Shown: piece by piece, positions 17,919 to 25,697 of the stretch
Numbering within the stretch: the stretch's first letter is position 1
How the letters are laid out: every line of letters begins with the position of its first letter
Assembly: GCF_042649825.1 (NCBI RefSeq)
Contig: NZ_JBHSAB010000005.1
Coordinates: 1-64,000 of the forward strand
Length of the DNA: 64,000 bases
From: Legionella_C dresdenensis
Lineage (GTDB): Bacteria > Pseudomonadota > Gammaproteobacteria > Legionellales > Legionellaceae
Direction: 5' to 3'
Translations under genes and position numbers: made by a program
The notes under the pieces: model-generated
Databases searched by the model: none
What the model was told of the DNA's origin: nothing
Seen by the model: the letters and a program-made list of their open reading frames with translations, nothing else

Positions 17919-18884
17919 CTAATCTAATGAATTAAACAGTGTTTGAAGTTTAAGTGTTAAATTTATTCGATCTCGACAGCCTAGTTTTTCTTTTAACTGA
18001 TTAATATACGTTTCAACAGTTCGTGGAGAAAGGTTTAAATCATAAGCAATTTCTTTAATGCGCTTCCCTTTTAAAAGTAGGTGAATGCAATCCATCTCCC
18101 GGCGACTAAAACTAACTTTATCAGCAATCGAATTTTTTTTAAGTGGGTAATCATCACCCTCTTGACCAAAGGATGATTCCAAATAATATACAATTGAACG
18201 AGGAACAATACTAAAATAGTCTTTTTCTATTGCCAACTCAATTAACTGATTACTGGTAAAAACATTTAACTGGGCATAGATAATGTCACAGTATTGATAA
18301 ATATGCTTAAGTGGTTGATTGAGCAAACGGGCCATTTCTGTGTACGACTTTTGACGAAGAAGATAAAATAAACAGCTGGCTTGTATATCGGTTAAGTTTA
18401 TTCCAGGATAAGTTTTATTGAACATGTAACAGTTTGCCGTGTTTTGCCAATGAGTAATGGGCTCAAGTGCTTTTAATCGCTCAATCGCCGCAATTAAACT
18501 TTTATCTTTACTCTCAATACAATGCGAATAAATAGCGACCTTTTCTCCTCGTTGGTTTTTTATAAAAAAGCGATTAAAAATAAAAGGCTCTATTTCTTGA
18601 TGAAAAGGAAAAGCGTAGACGCCTTGAATTTTATTGCCGTCTTGAATTAATTCTTTATCCAATTTAAGGAAAAAATCGCTTATATTAGCTAAAGGATGAG
18701 GGATTGTTATGTCGTTTAATCCATAAAACTCATCAGCGCTGGCTAGTTTACACTCCTCAATAATATTGTTATTGGCACTAACAAACATCGAGTTTAAATC
18801 TTTAATGATAAGATAACCGGATATATTGCTAATTAGCCCATCAATATCTAAATCACCTGATTCAAGTAGATTATTTAAGCGCAT
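17919..18884 (-). CDS. LuxR-type transcriptional regulator with PAS-like N-terminus and two HTH-like regions
   Basis: 321 residues. A PAS-like sensory part (about 13-125, beginning LISNISGYLIIKDLNSMFVSANN) is followed by a degenerate LuxR-type helix-turn-helix (about 163-222, LTDIQASCLFYLLRQKSYTE...). A clear C-terminal GerE/LuxR DNA-binding domain follows (about 258-318, FSRREMDCIHLLLKGKRIKE... and SPRTVETYINQLKEKLG). No receiver domain, so it is not a classical response regulator. Legionella genomes carry many regulators of this build. It lies 40 bases after the small gene at 18925 on the same strand and may share its promoter. Confidence 0.85.
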   Translation of the reverse strand: MRLNNLLESGDLDIDGLISNISGYLIIKDLNSMFVSANNNIIEECKLASADEFYGLNDITIPHPLANISDFFLKLDKELIQDGNKIQGVYAFPFHQEIEPFIFNRFFIKNQRGEKVAIYSHCIESKDKSLIAAIERLKALEPITHWQNTANCYMFNKTYPGINLTDIQASCLFYLLRQKSYTEMARLLNQPLKHIYQYCDIIYAQLNVFTSNQLIELAIEKDYFSIVPRSIVYYLESSFGQEGDDYPLKKNSIADKVSFSRREMDCIHLLLKGKRIKEIAYDLNLSPRTVETYINQLKEKLGCRDRINLTLKLQTLFNSLD

Positions 18885-18924
18885 AATTAATGATTTGCTC
18901 TATGCTTTAAAAACAATATGCTTT

Positions 18925-19263
18925 TTACCAAAGTCTGCCACTAAATACACAGCATTCATCGGGAAGCTCCTCATCCTTATGACGACGATTTGGGGTATAT
19001 GACGTTACTGGTGGACGCTCACGTTCCCGACGCTCCAGCGCTTCCTCTTCTTCCCTAGTAAAGCCACTTTCGTGTCTATCATTAGCTTCTATCTGACTTG
19101 GACTATTAGCAAGCAAAGCTGTCATAGGATGCCTAATATTATTATTTTCTGTTAGCTCTGTCGCCGGCGGAGAAACCCATTGATCATCTTCAAAATACCT
19201 ACGATATAAATTATTAATAACTAGGTCAAAAAGTGAATTTAATAAACGCAATAAATCAAACAT
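18925..19263 (-). CDS. Small acidic protein of unknown function
   Basis: 112 residues, no family recognised. The start ATG has AAAAGGAAA upstream with a five-base gap. The first ~25 residues form a hydrophobic or amphipathic helix (LLRLLNSLFDLVINNLY). The rest is polar with a run of Glu/Arg (EEEEALERRERER) and ends with two adjacent Cys followed by VFSGRLW. The Glu-rich stretch near the C-terminus resembles the E-block of Dot/Icm substrates, but this is weak evidence. Same strand as and just before the LuxR-type regulator. Confidence 0.6.
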   Translation of the reverse strand: MFDLLRLLNSLFDLVINNLYRRYFEDDQWVSPPATELTENNNIRHPMTALLANSPSQIEANDRHESGFTREEEEALERRERERPPVTSYTPNRRHKDEELPDECCVFSGRLW

Positions 19264-19346
19264 ACTATTTCCTTTTATAAAAGGGCCATTGTAAATAATT
19301 ATTTAACTTGATGTCTAATTTTAGTCAAAATAATATTATTTTCTAT

Positions 19347-19360
19347 CCGTATTATTACTG
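19347..19360. promoter_or_regulatory. Imperfect palindrome CCGTA-N4-TACTG, putative operator
   Basis: CTATCCGTA followed by TTAT and TACTG, one mismatch from the perfect palindrome at 17754. It lies about 85 bases upstream of the start of the 112-residue gene and its regulator partner, in an A+T-rich stretch suitable for a promoter. A further variant, CGTACC-AA-GGTACG preceded by TATC, lies at 19511-19524. Confidence 0.4.
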
Positions 19361-19510
19361 ATAATGATGATTTACTTGCTTGGTCTTTTTGAAAGATAAG
19401 CTATCACATGGGTATACCTTAGCGAATTAATAATTTTATGACCAGATTTATAGATATTATTGTTCATTTTGTTATATAATTTAATGTATAGCCCCCAGGC
19501 CATTCCTATC

Positions 19511-19524
19511 CGTACCAAGGTACG
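19511..19524. promoter_or_regulatory. Perfect palindrome CGTACC-AA-GGTACG, related to CCGTA sites
   Basis: It begins with the same CTATCCGTA as the sites at 17754 and 19347, but the half-sites are spaced differently. It lies 20 bases beyond the 3' end of the recombinase gene and about 250 bases upstream of the 112-residue gene. It may be an operator, a crossover-site element or chance. Confidence 0.35.
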
Positions 19525-19544
19525 TGACGAATCTGGGGCAAGTA

Positions 19545-20087
19545 TTATTGCGTTAGTTTGTAAACAGTTGAGCGCCCAATTTTCAATTGCTTGGCGATTT
19601 CTGAAGCCCCTAAGCCTGATTTTCTTAATTCAATCACTTTGTTCCTATCAATAAAAGGTTTCCTGCCAAATTTAACGCCCTTATTTTTAGCTGCATGTCT
19701 TCCTTCATTAGTTCGTTCTAAGATTCGATGACGTTCTGCCTGGGCGACCGCAGATAACATGGTTACCATCATTTTGCCCATCGCCCCTTTAGTACTAATC
19801 CCATCATCCATAAAACGAATGACGACCCCCAAGCTATCAAATTCTTTAATAAGGCTTATCATATCCGCGGTATCTCTTCCTAACCTATCGAGTTTGGTGA
19901 CTAAGATGACATCCCCCTTTTCAACTTTAACCTTAAGTAAATTTAAACCGTCTCTATCCGTATTACTTCCGGTTGCTTTATCAGAAAAAATCCGATTTAA
20001 ATTGACGCCGGCATTTTTGAGCTTCTCTAGTTGAATATCCAAAGATTGTTGATGCGTTGAAACTCGAGCGTAGCCAAAAAGACGCAT
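19545..20087 (-). CDS. Serine recombinase of the resolvase/invertase family
   Basis: 180 residues, typical for a small Tn3-resolvase/Pin-type enzyme. The catalytic Ser10 lies in GYARVSTHQQSLD. Conserved KLDRLGRDTADM and the segment AEAQAERHRILERTNEGR-like (AVAQAERHRILERTNEGR) define the catalytic domain. The C-terminal helix-turn-helix (ASEIAKQLKIGRSTVYKL, about 160-178) binds DNA. Start ATG follows AGGAGAC. A symmetrical 24-bp element directly upstream may be its own site. It could invert or resolve DNA in the island; no transposase partner of a Tn3 element is present. Confidence 0.92.
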   Translation of the reverse strand: MRLFGYARVSTHQQSLDIQLEKLKNAGVNLNRIFSDKATGSNTDRDGLNLLKVKVEKGDVILVTKLDRLGRDTADMISLIKEFDSLGVVIRFMDDGISTKGAMGKMMVTMLSAVAQAERHRILERTNEGRHAAKNKGVKFGRKPFIDRNKVIELRKSGLGASEIAKQLKIGRSTVYKLTQ

Positions 20088-20105
20088 GAATGTCTCCTAA
20101 ATCGA

Positions 20106-20129
20106 TTAGTAGAAACCAGTGTCTACTAA
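20106..20129. promoter_or_regulatory. 24-bp inverted repeat, possible recombinase site or operator
   Basis: Perfect eight-base arms TTAGTAGA and TCTACTAA are separated by AACCAGTG, 18 bases upstream of the recombinase ATG. Serine resolvases often bind paired inverted half-sites of about this size next to their own gene, so it could be a res subsite and autoregulatory operator. Only one such element was found. Confidence 0.5.
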
Positions 20130-20150
20130 CTAGTGTTTTGCGATTTAAAA

Positions 20151-20496
20151 GGTAAGTGCTTTTATTATTGAATACCTCCATCATGCGTTTTTCAGCAAGC
20201 TCAATTTCATGTTTCGGTGCTTTTTGCGACTGCTTTTTATAAGCATGCAAAAGCACTATAATATCTTGCTGAATGCAAACATAAAAAAATCGGTAGACGC
20301 TGCGTGCGGTTTTAATCTTGATCTCCCAAAGCGAGCCTTTAATTTGTCTAAACTGAACTCTTGGGCTATCAAAACCTAATTCTTGAATATTTTGTAAACA
20401 GCCAGCAATGCGTGCTCTAAAAAGCAGATTGATAAATCTGCAACAACGCCGTACAAGCCGCGGTACGTAGGAATCGGGGCTTAGCTTGACGGCCAT
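20151..20496 (-). pseudogene. HigB/Gp49-type (RelE superfamily) toxin remnant
   Basis: The central and C-terminal parts fit phage-derived Gp49/HigB toxins: RARIAGCLQNIQELG, then WEIKIKTARSVYRFFY, IIVLLHAYKKQSQKAP and EIELAEKRMMEVF. The normal N-terminal strand and helix are missing and replaced by unrelated codons next to the palindromic repeat at 20489. At the other end the frame runs on past the expected stop into the recombinase's upstream region and gene (to 19981). No Xre-type antitoxin gene follows. So this looks like a toxin gene cut on both sides by island rearrangements. Confidence 0.7.
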
Positions 20497-20521
20497 GGGC
20501 AGTAAAGCCCAACACTCCTTC
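20489..20521. repeat. Palindromic repeat with CTTAGCTTGACGGCC tail, right border of island
   Basis: CTTAGCTTGACGGCCATGGGC followed by AGTAAAGCCCAACACTCC-type sequence. It is the reverse-complement arrangement of the copy at 15974-16014 and lies just 3' of mrcA. Confidence 0.85.
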
Positions 20522-20537
20522 GTTGAAACAGATTTAC

Positions 20538-22898
20538 TTAAAACAAACTCTCCTGCTGCTCATTATTTTCCGGCAATCCATTACCCTCTGACTGTTCATC
20601 CGAAGTCGGAACGTCTTTTTCGCGGAAATACTCCACTATCGCGTCAACCTGATTGTTATTAGCGAGCAAACCGGTTTTAGGATCAATTTTTACTGCTACT
20701 ACATTTTCCGGTTGCGTCATACTGCTTTCAGGAACGCCTTTCAGGGCTGACTTCATAAAATCAATCCACATTGGCAAGGCAAGACTGGCAGCATATTCAT
20801 GTAGTGATTGCGGATTATCGTAACCCATCCAGGTGGTTACTACGAGATCACGGTTAAAACCGGCAAACCAGGCATCGACCTGCTCATTGGTAGTACCTGT
20901 TTTACCAGCCAGGTCATGACGGCCCAAAATAGATGCTGCATGAGCAGTTCCCCGTTGGACTACATCTTTCATAGCTGAAGTCATCAGAAACGCAATATCA
21001 GCCGGAATAACACGTGGCGCCAGGGAGTCGGCTTCAGTACTCCTTGCACTGCAGTTATCACAGGCTATAGCGGGTTTAGCCTGCAGCAATACCTTGCCTT
21101 CATTATCGGTAATACGGTCAATCAGATAAGGTTCAACTTTAAAGCCGCCATTGGCAAAAACTGCATAAGCCGCTGTCAGCTCCATCGGGCTTACTGACAA
21201 GCTGCCTAAAGCCAGTGACAGAGCTCGTGGCAATTGCGCTTTTCTGAATCCAAAACGAGTCGCATAATCGATCGCATAATCAAAACCAATGTCATCCAGT
21301 ACCCGAATTGAAACCATATTACGTGAACGTACCAGCGCTTCGCGCAGACGGGTAGGGCCGCCAAACTTCATATTATCATTATGCGGGCGCCATAATGTCG
21401 GTTGACTGGGATCATCAACAACAATAGGCGCATCATTAATTAATGTTGCCAAAGTATAATCACGGTCGAGAGCCGCGGCATAAATGAATGGCTTGAAGCT
21501 TGAGCCTGGCTGCCGGTTTGATTGGGTGGCGCGGTTAAATTTACTTTTTTCAAAGTTAAAGCCGCCAACCAGTGCTTCAATAGCGCCATTATTGGGGTTG
21601 AGGGCGATTAAAGCCGCTTCAACTTGTGGAATCTGAGTTAAATACCATTTGTTATCCTGCTGTTTGACATACACAACATCGCCTGCTGCGACAACTTCCC
21701 GCGCTCTGGTTGGACGTTTACCCATCCAGCCTTTACGCAAGGCGGGTCTTGCCCATGACAGGCCGTCCCAGCTAATAGTAAATTGCTCGCCGGTATGCGA
21801 AACAGCCGTGGCTTCTTTATCGCCGACTGCGACAATTAATGCGGGTTCAAGGTTATTGATAACCTGATAGTTGCCCAGCAGTTTTTTAACAGCGGCCGGT
21901 GTGTTATCAAACTTAGCCTGCCGCGCTACCGGACCACGATAACCGTGCCGGCGATCGAAAGACATTAAATGCTCGGCAACTACCTGATCGGCGGTAGCCT
22001 GTAAGGGCGCTCTGATGGTTGTGTATACGCTGTAACCCTTGGTATAGGCATCAGGCCCGTAATGATCGTAAAGTGACTGCCTGATCATTTCAGCAACATA
22101 AGGGGCGCTTACTTCGATATTGGCGCCATGGTATTTGGCTGCAATCGGCTCTTTCAGCGCTTGTTGGTACTGCTGTTCCGTGATGTAATTTTCTTCAAGC
22201 AGACGTTCAAGAACGTGATCACGGCGTTTCCTGGCCGCAGCCGGATTGGCAATCGGGTTTTGGGTGGACGGTGCCTGCGGCAGGCCGGCAATCATAGCCA
22301 TTTCTCCAAGTGTTAACTGGTCCAGTGATTTGCCATAATAAATTTTGGCGGCAGCGCCGACGCCATATGCCCGATTACCGAGATAAATTTTATTCAAATA
22401 CAATTCAAGAATTTTTTCTTTACTTAATTCACGATCAATTTTGATTGCCAGCAGAATTTCATTGAATTTGCGTAAAAAGGTTTTTTTGCGGCTGAGGAAG
22501 AAGTTACGTGCAACCTGCATGGTAATGGTACTTCCGCCTTGTGACTTGGTTCCTGTTTTAATCATGCGTAAAGTCGCGCGTCCCAGGCCCATAATATCAA
22601 CTCCCGGGTGCTCGAAGAAACGTTGATCTTCAGTAGCAAGCAGGGCATAGACCAGGGTTTTTGGAATTTTATCGTAAGTTACCGGAATACGGCGCTTTTC
22701 ACCATACTCCTGAATTAATTTGCCATCCTGGGTATAGATCCGCAGTGGAACTTGCAACTGGACTGTATTAAGCGAGTCCACATCCGGGAGCTGGCTTTCA
22801 AGATAAAGATACAGCAGGCTGCCTGCTATAATCATAACAAATGACAGGCTTAAAAGCGCCCATATTCCCGTACGCCAGAAGTAGGTCGGTTTGTTCAT
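20538..22898 (-). CDS. mrcA: Penicillin-binding protein 1A (bifunctional glycosyltransferase/transpeptidase)
   Basis: 786 residues. One N-terminal membrane anchor (about 12-32). The glycosyltransferase family 51 domain has EDQRFFEHPGVD and QGGSTITMQVARNFFLS. A PBP1A-type inserted domain of about 120 residues follows. The transpeptidase has SSFK (in RQPGSSFKPF), SRN and KTGTTNE. It polymerises and crosslinks peptidoglycan in the periplasm. The C-terminal tail is acidic and Gln/Glu-rich. In many gammaproteobacteria mrcA is divergent from pilM; here a coiled-coil gene and repeats lie between them. Confidence 0.97.
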   Translation of the reverse strand: MNKPTYFWRTGIWALLSLSFVMIIAGSLLYLYLESQLPDVDSLNTVQLQVPLRIYTQDGKLIQEYGEKRRIPVTYDKIPKTLVYALLATEDQRFFEHPGVDIMGLGRATLRMIKTGTKSQGGSTITMQVARNFFLSRKKTFLRKFNEILLAIKIDRELSKEKILELYLNKIYLGNRAYGVGAAAKIYYGKSLDQLTLGEMAMIAGLPQAPSTQNPIANPAAARKRRDHVLERLLEENYITEQQYQQALKEPIAAKYHGANIEVSAPYVAEMIRQSLYDHYGPDAYTKGYSVYTTIRAPLQATADQVVAEHLMSFDRRHGYRGPVARQAKFDNTPAAVKKLLGNYQVINNLEPALIVAVGDKEATAVSHTGEQFTISWDGLSWARPALRKGWMGKRPTRAREVVAAGDVVYVKQQDNKWYLTQIPQVEAALIALNPNNGAIEALVGGFNFEKSKFNRATQSNRQPGSSFKPFIYAAALDRDYTLATLINDAPIVVDDPSQPTLWRPHNDNMKFGGPTRLREALVRSRNMVSIRVLDDIGFDYAIDYATRFGFRKAQLPRALSLALGSLSVSPMELTAAYAVFANGGFKVEPYLIDRITDNEGKVLLQAKPAIACDNCSARSTEADSLAPRVIPADIAFLMTSAMKDVVQRGTAHAASILGRHDLAGKTGTTNEQVDAWFAGFNRDLVVTTWMGYDNPQSLHEYAASLALPMWIDFMKSALKGVPESSMTQPENVVAVKIDPKTGLLANNNQVDAIVEYFREKDVPTSDEQSEGNGLPENNEQQESLF

Positions 22899-22971
22899 AA
22901 TGGTGAGTGATAATGATCTTGAAGTTGCATCAGGCGAGTATAACCTTATTTAGGGCTTATGGACAATCCGG

Positions 22972-23110
22972 CAGGTTGAGTCAAACGACCCAAGCCGTCA
23001 AGTTAAGAAAATATGTCATCCCCGCGAAGGCGGGGATCTATCTATCATACAAGGTAAGGAGCCAACTTGAGAAATGGATTCCCGCCTTCGCGGGAATGAC
23101 AGTATCTTTA
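22972..23110. repeat. Composite intergenic repeat: TTGAGTC/GACCCAA palindrome plus paired CCCGC-CTTC-GCGGG elements
   Basis: GGTTGAGTCAAACGACCCAAGCCGTCAAG-type sequence (about 22974-22999) runs into TGTCATCCCCGCGAAGGCGGGG (23015-23036). After about 45 bases comes the inverted partner GGATTCCCGCCTTCGCGGGAATGAC (about 23075-23100). The paired elements can fold into one large hairpin. CCCGCCTTCGCGGG-type units are widespread intergenic repeats. No gene is supported in 22899-23194. Confidence 0.85.
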
Positions 23111-23194
23111 ACTTTATGGCAATGGGTACAGTGCCAGGCCTTCGAGACAAATGCTCCGCATTTTCCTCAGGCTGAACGGCTATGGGTCAACCTA

Positions 23195-24283
23195 CTATGG
23201 ATTGTGAGTATTAGTGGGTGCGGGAGGATTTGGTAAAGCTGAAATGCCATTCAAGCCATTATGGATACCGAATTGAGTAAGAAACTGTCTTCTGTTATTA
23301 AAAAAGCTTGCAGGCATAGTACCAGGGAAAGTTACTGCAGCAGGTGTTTCAGGCTCGGGTTTTGGTTGTTCAGGTTTACGCTGAGCTATAAGAGCAGCGG
23401 TTAATTCTTTATTTTTTCCTTTAAGTTCCTCTATTTCCCGTCCTACTGACTGGATTACTTTTTTGTTAGCTTCCTGGACAGCTGCTAAAGCTTCTTTTTC
23501 CTGGATTGCAGCATTTCTTTCTTGTAGTGCAGTATCTCTTTCCTGCGTTAAAGTAAGTTTTTCTGCAACCACTGCTTTATATGATCCCATTAATTCTGTA
23601 ATTTTCTCGTCCTTTTTCTCTAAGGCCTCAGTTTTTTGCCTGTCTTGCATTTGCAGCCTGTCAAAAGCATGGTTTTTTCGCCAATCATCAAATAACTCCT
23701 GGACGTATTTTTTTCGCGCCCCTTCTGATTTTGCCAACGATCCTTTCAGTTCATCAAGCAGATTTTCTTCAGTAATAGTGCCAAGCCTGGACAGGCCATT
23801 GCTGAGGAAGCCTCGGCTGATAAAACGATCGGCGCTGATGCTTTGCACCTTACCATAGTTGATTACAATATTGCCGTTACTGTATTTCTGATGAATATCA
23901 GACAGACTATAAATCGTATCAAGAAAAGATTTAAGCTCTGCTTCAATTGGCGCTGATTGTTCCGGAGTCGGTATTTCATTTTTGATTAATAAAGCGCTGA
24001 GTTGTTCGACTATATAAACGATGTAATCCAGCACCGATTTTCTGGTATCATAGATAGTTGTGGCAGTTGCGACTATACCTTTAAGTTTCGCTATTAATTC
24101 GGCAGTAGGTTTCTCGATTAGTTTGGCTCTGGTTTTTTCGGGGTCGTGGTCATTAACTTGCTTGTTCAACTCGGTGTAATTAAGCAGCTGAACGGTCTGA
24201 CTATAATCTTCCCCTGTTTGTGTCTGAGCATATTTTATGACTACTTTAATCAGATTATTTACCAGCGATTCTAATTGCTGCAT
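23195..24283 (-). CDS. Coiled-coil protein of unknown function
   Basis: 362 residues from the ATG at 24283 with AAAGGAG six to seven bases upstream; the frame runs further up (to 24376) without a ribosome-binding site. No signal peptide or membrane segment. An N-terminal helical domain (1-205) is followed by a strong coiled coil (about 205-310, Glu/Lys/Gln-rich with EKDEKITELM and TLTQERDTALQERNA). A Pro-rich stretch QPKPEPETP comes next, then a short C-terminal region. Family not recognised. It is an isolated gene wedged between mrcA and pilM and flanked by repeats; a secreted effector is possible but unproven. Confidence 0.7.
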   Translation of the reverse strand: MQQLESLVNNLIKVVIKYAQTQTGEDYSQTVQLLNYTELNKQVNDHDPEKTRAKLIEKPTAELIAKLKGIVATATTIYDTRKSVLDYIVYIVEQLSALLIKNEIPTPEQSAPIEAELKSFLDTIYSLSDIHQKYSNGNIVINYGKVQSISADRFISRGFLSNGLSRLGTITEENLLDELKGSLAKSEGARKKYVQELFDDWRKNHAFDRLQMQDRQKTEALEKKDEKITELMGSYKAVVAEKLTLTQERDTALQERNAAIQEKEALAAVQEANKKVIQSVGREIEELKGKNKELTAALIAQRKPEQPKPEPETPAAVTFPGTMPASFFNNRRQFLTQFGIHNGLNGISALPNPPAPTNTHNP

Positions 24284-24460
24284 AACAACTCCTTTGTCGT
24301 GTTGTAGTATCCAATCTTCCTGGGCAGGAAACCATTTAGCAGCGTGCAAACCCGGCTGCACACTATAGACGAACATTTTTAACTCTGATTGTCAATCTTT
24401 TGTGAGTGATTTCAAGCAGATTGGATCGTCCCGTCCCAACAAAGCTATACAAAAAAAAGT

Positions 24461-24487
24461 AAGGTTGAGTCAAATCGACCCAACCTT
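24461..24487. repeat. Palindromic repeat, TTGAGTC variant
   Basis: AAGGTTGAGTCAAATCGACC followed by CAACCTT. Diverged copy of the TTGGGTC-GACCCAA family, in the gap between the coiled-coil gene and pilM (both reading away). No other feature was seen in 24284-24628. Confidence 0.8.
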
Positions 24488-24628
24488 CGGTTAATTTAAA
24501 TGAATATCATTAAAAAAGATTTCTTTTTACAAGGGTATCAGTTAGCATATTTGCTGGCGTCATTTGGTTTTGGACACTGATTTGAAGCGAATCCAGGGAT
24601 AATATTAACAGACAGGGAGATTAGGAAC

Positions 24629-25693
24629 GTGCTAAAGCTGTTCAAACCTAAATACCACTCCATGCTTGGGATCGATATCAGTTCAACATCAGTCAAAATC
24701 ATTGAGATTTCAGGCAAGGATGACAATCGCTGCGTTGAAGGATATGGCAAAGAGCTAATTCCACCAGGAGTCATTGAAAGCAATGCCATCAAAGATATTG
24801 ATGCGATCGCCTCTTGCATAAAAAAAGTGTTATCCGATGCTCATCTGACTGCCAAGAGCGCTTCCATTGCTGTTCCTGATTCAGCTGTTATCAGTAAAAC
24901 CATTCAGATTAATGATGGGCTTAATGACGATGAGATTGAAGAATTGGTTATTATGGAGGCGGATAAATATATTCCCTATCCTATTGACGAAATTAATATC
25001 GATTTCCAGATTCTTGGTCCATCGGCAAAAAACGCATCGATGCAGGATATTCTGATTGTTGCTTCCCGCAGCGAGAATGTCAGTAATAAGGTTGAGGCAA
25101 TTACTAAAGCCGGGCTGGAAGTAAAAATAGTCGATGTTGAATCGTATGCCGTGGAAAGGGCTATTCAACATCTGGCTCATGAATTACCCGCTTATGGTCA
25201 GGATAAAGTCATTGCTGTGATAGACATTGGGGCTCATTACGCCCACCTGTTTGTTTTTCATGGGATGAAATTGATTTTTACGCGCGAAGAAGAGTTTGGC
25301 GGGAAACAATTAGTCGATGCGACTGCCTTGCATTATGGTATTAGTTACCAGGAGGCGTTGCAAAGGCAGGAGCAGGGAAATATGCCTGACGACTATGAGC
25401 AAGTGCTGCTAACTCCATTTATGGATAATATTCTGGTTCAGATTAAGCGTACGCTGCAATTTTTCTTTTCAACCAGTCATCATGGTTTTGTCGATCATAT
25501 TTTATTAGCTGGCGGGGTAGCGAAACTGCCTGATCTGGTACAACTGGTACACGAAAAAACATCGATTCCAACCAGTGTTGCCAATCCTTTCAAACATATC
25601 CCGCTGTCAAAAAAAATTAATTCTGCCCGTGTATTAAATGATGCGCCTTCCCTGTTAATTGCATGCGGCCTTGCTTTAAGAAATCTCAGGTGA
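24629..25693 (+). CDS. pilM: Type IV pilus assembly ATPase-like protein PilM
   Basis: 354 residues from a GTG preceded by AGGGAGA. Actin-like fold protein (FtsA-related) of the inner-membrane alignment complex. The first phosphate loop GIDISSTSVKIIEIS is near residues 12-26, and the second AVIDIGAHYAHLFVF near 195-209; ILLAGGVAKLPDL near 290 is the adenosine motif. It binds the cytoplasmic N-terminus of PilN. First gene of pilMNOPQ, with a five-base gap to pilN. Confidence 0.96.
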   Translation: MLKLFKPKYHSMLGIDISSTSVKIIEISGKDDNRCVEGYGKELIPPGVIESNAIKDIDAIASCIKKVLSDAHLTAKSASIAVPDSAVISKTIQINDGLNDDEIEELVIMEADKYIPYPIDEINIDFQILGPSAKNASMQDILIVASRSENVSNKVEAITKAGLEVKIVDVESYAVERAIQHLAHELPAYGQDKVIAVIDIGAHYAHLFVFHGMKLIFTREEEFGGKQLVDATALHYGISYQEALQRQEQGNMPDDYEQVLLTPFMDNILVQIKRTLQFFFSTSHHGFVDHILLAGGVAKLPDLVQLVHEKTSIPTSVANPFKHIPLSKKINSARVLNDAPSLLIACGLALRNLR

Positions 25694-25697
25694 CGCA

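Larger units (their letters stand above)
15974..20521. mobile_element. Accessory island between the ampG-like gene and mrcA
   Basis: About 4.5 kb, visibly richer in A+T than its neighbours. It contains only accessory genes: an IS256-type remnant, a disrupted Cys-His-Asp protein, a LuxR-type regulator, a small acidic protein, a serine recombinase and a toxin remnant, all on the minus strand. It is bounded by inverted copies of one extended palindrome. No direct target repeat was recognised at the edges. Horizontal origin is inferred from content and composition. Confidence 0.55.

Noticed and set aside
22907..23236. Plus-strand gene of about 109 codons
   Set aside because: The frame consists of repeat sequence (palindrome plus CCCGC hairpins) and overlaps the end of the coiled-coil gene; no ribosome-binding site.
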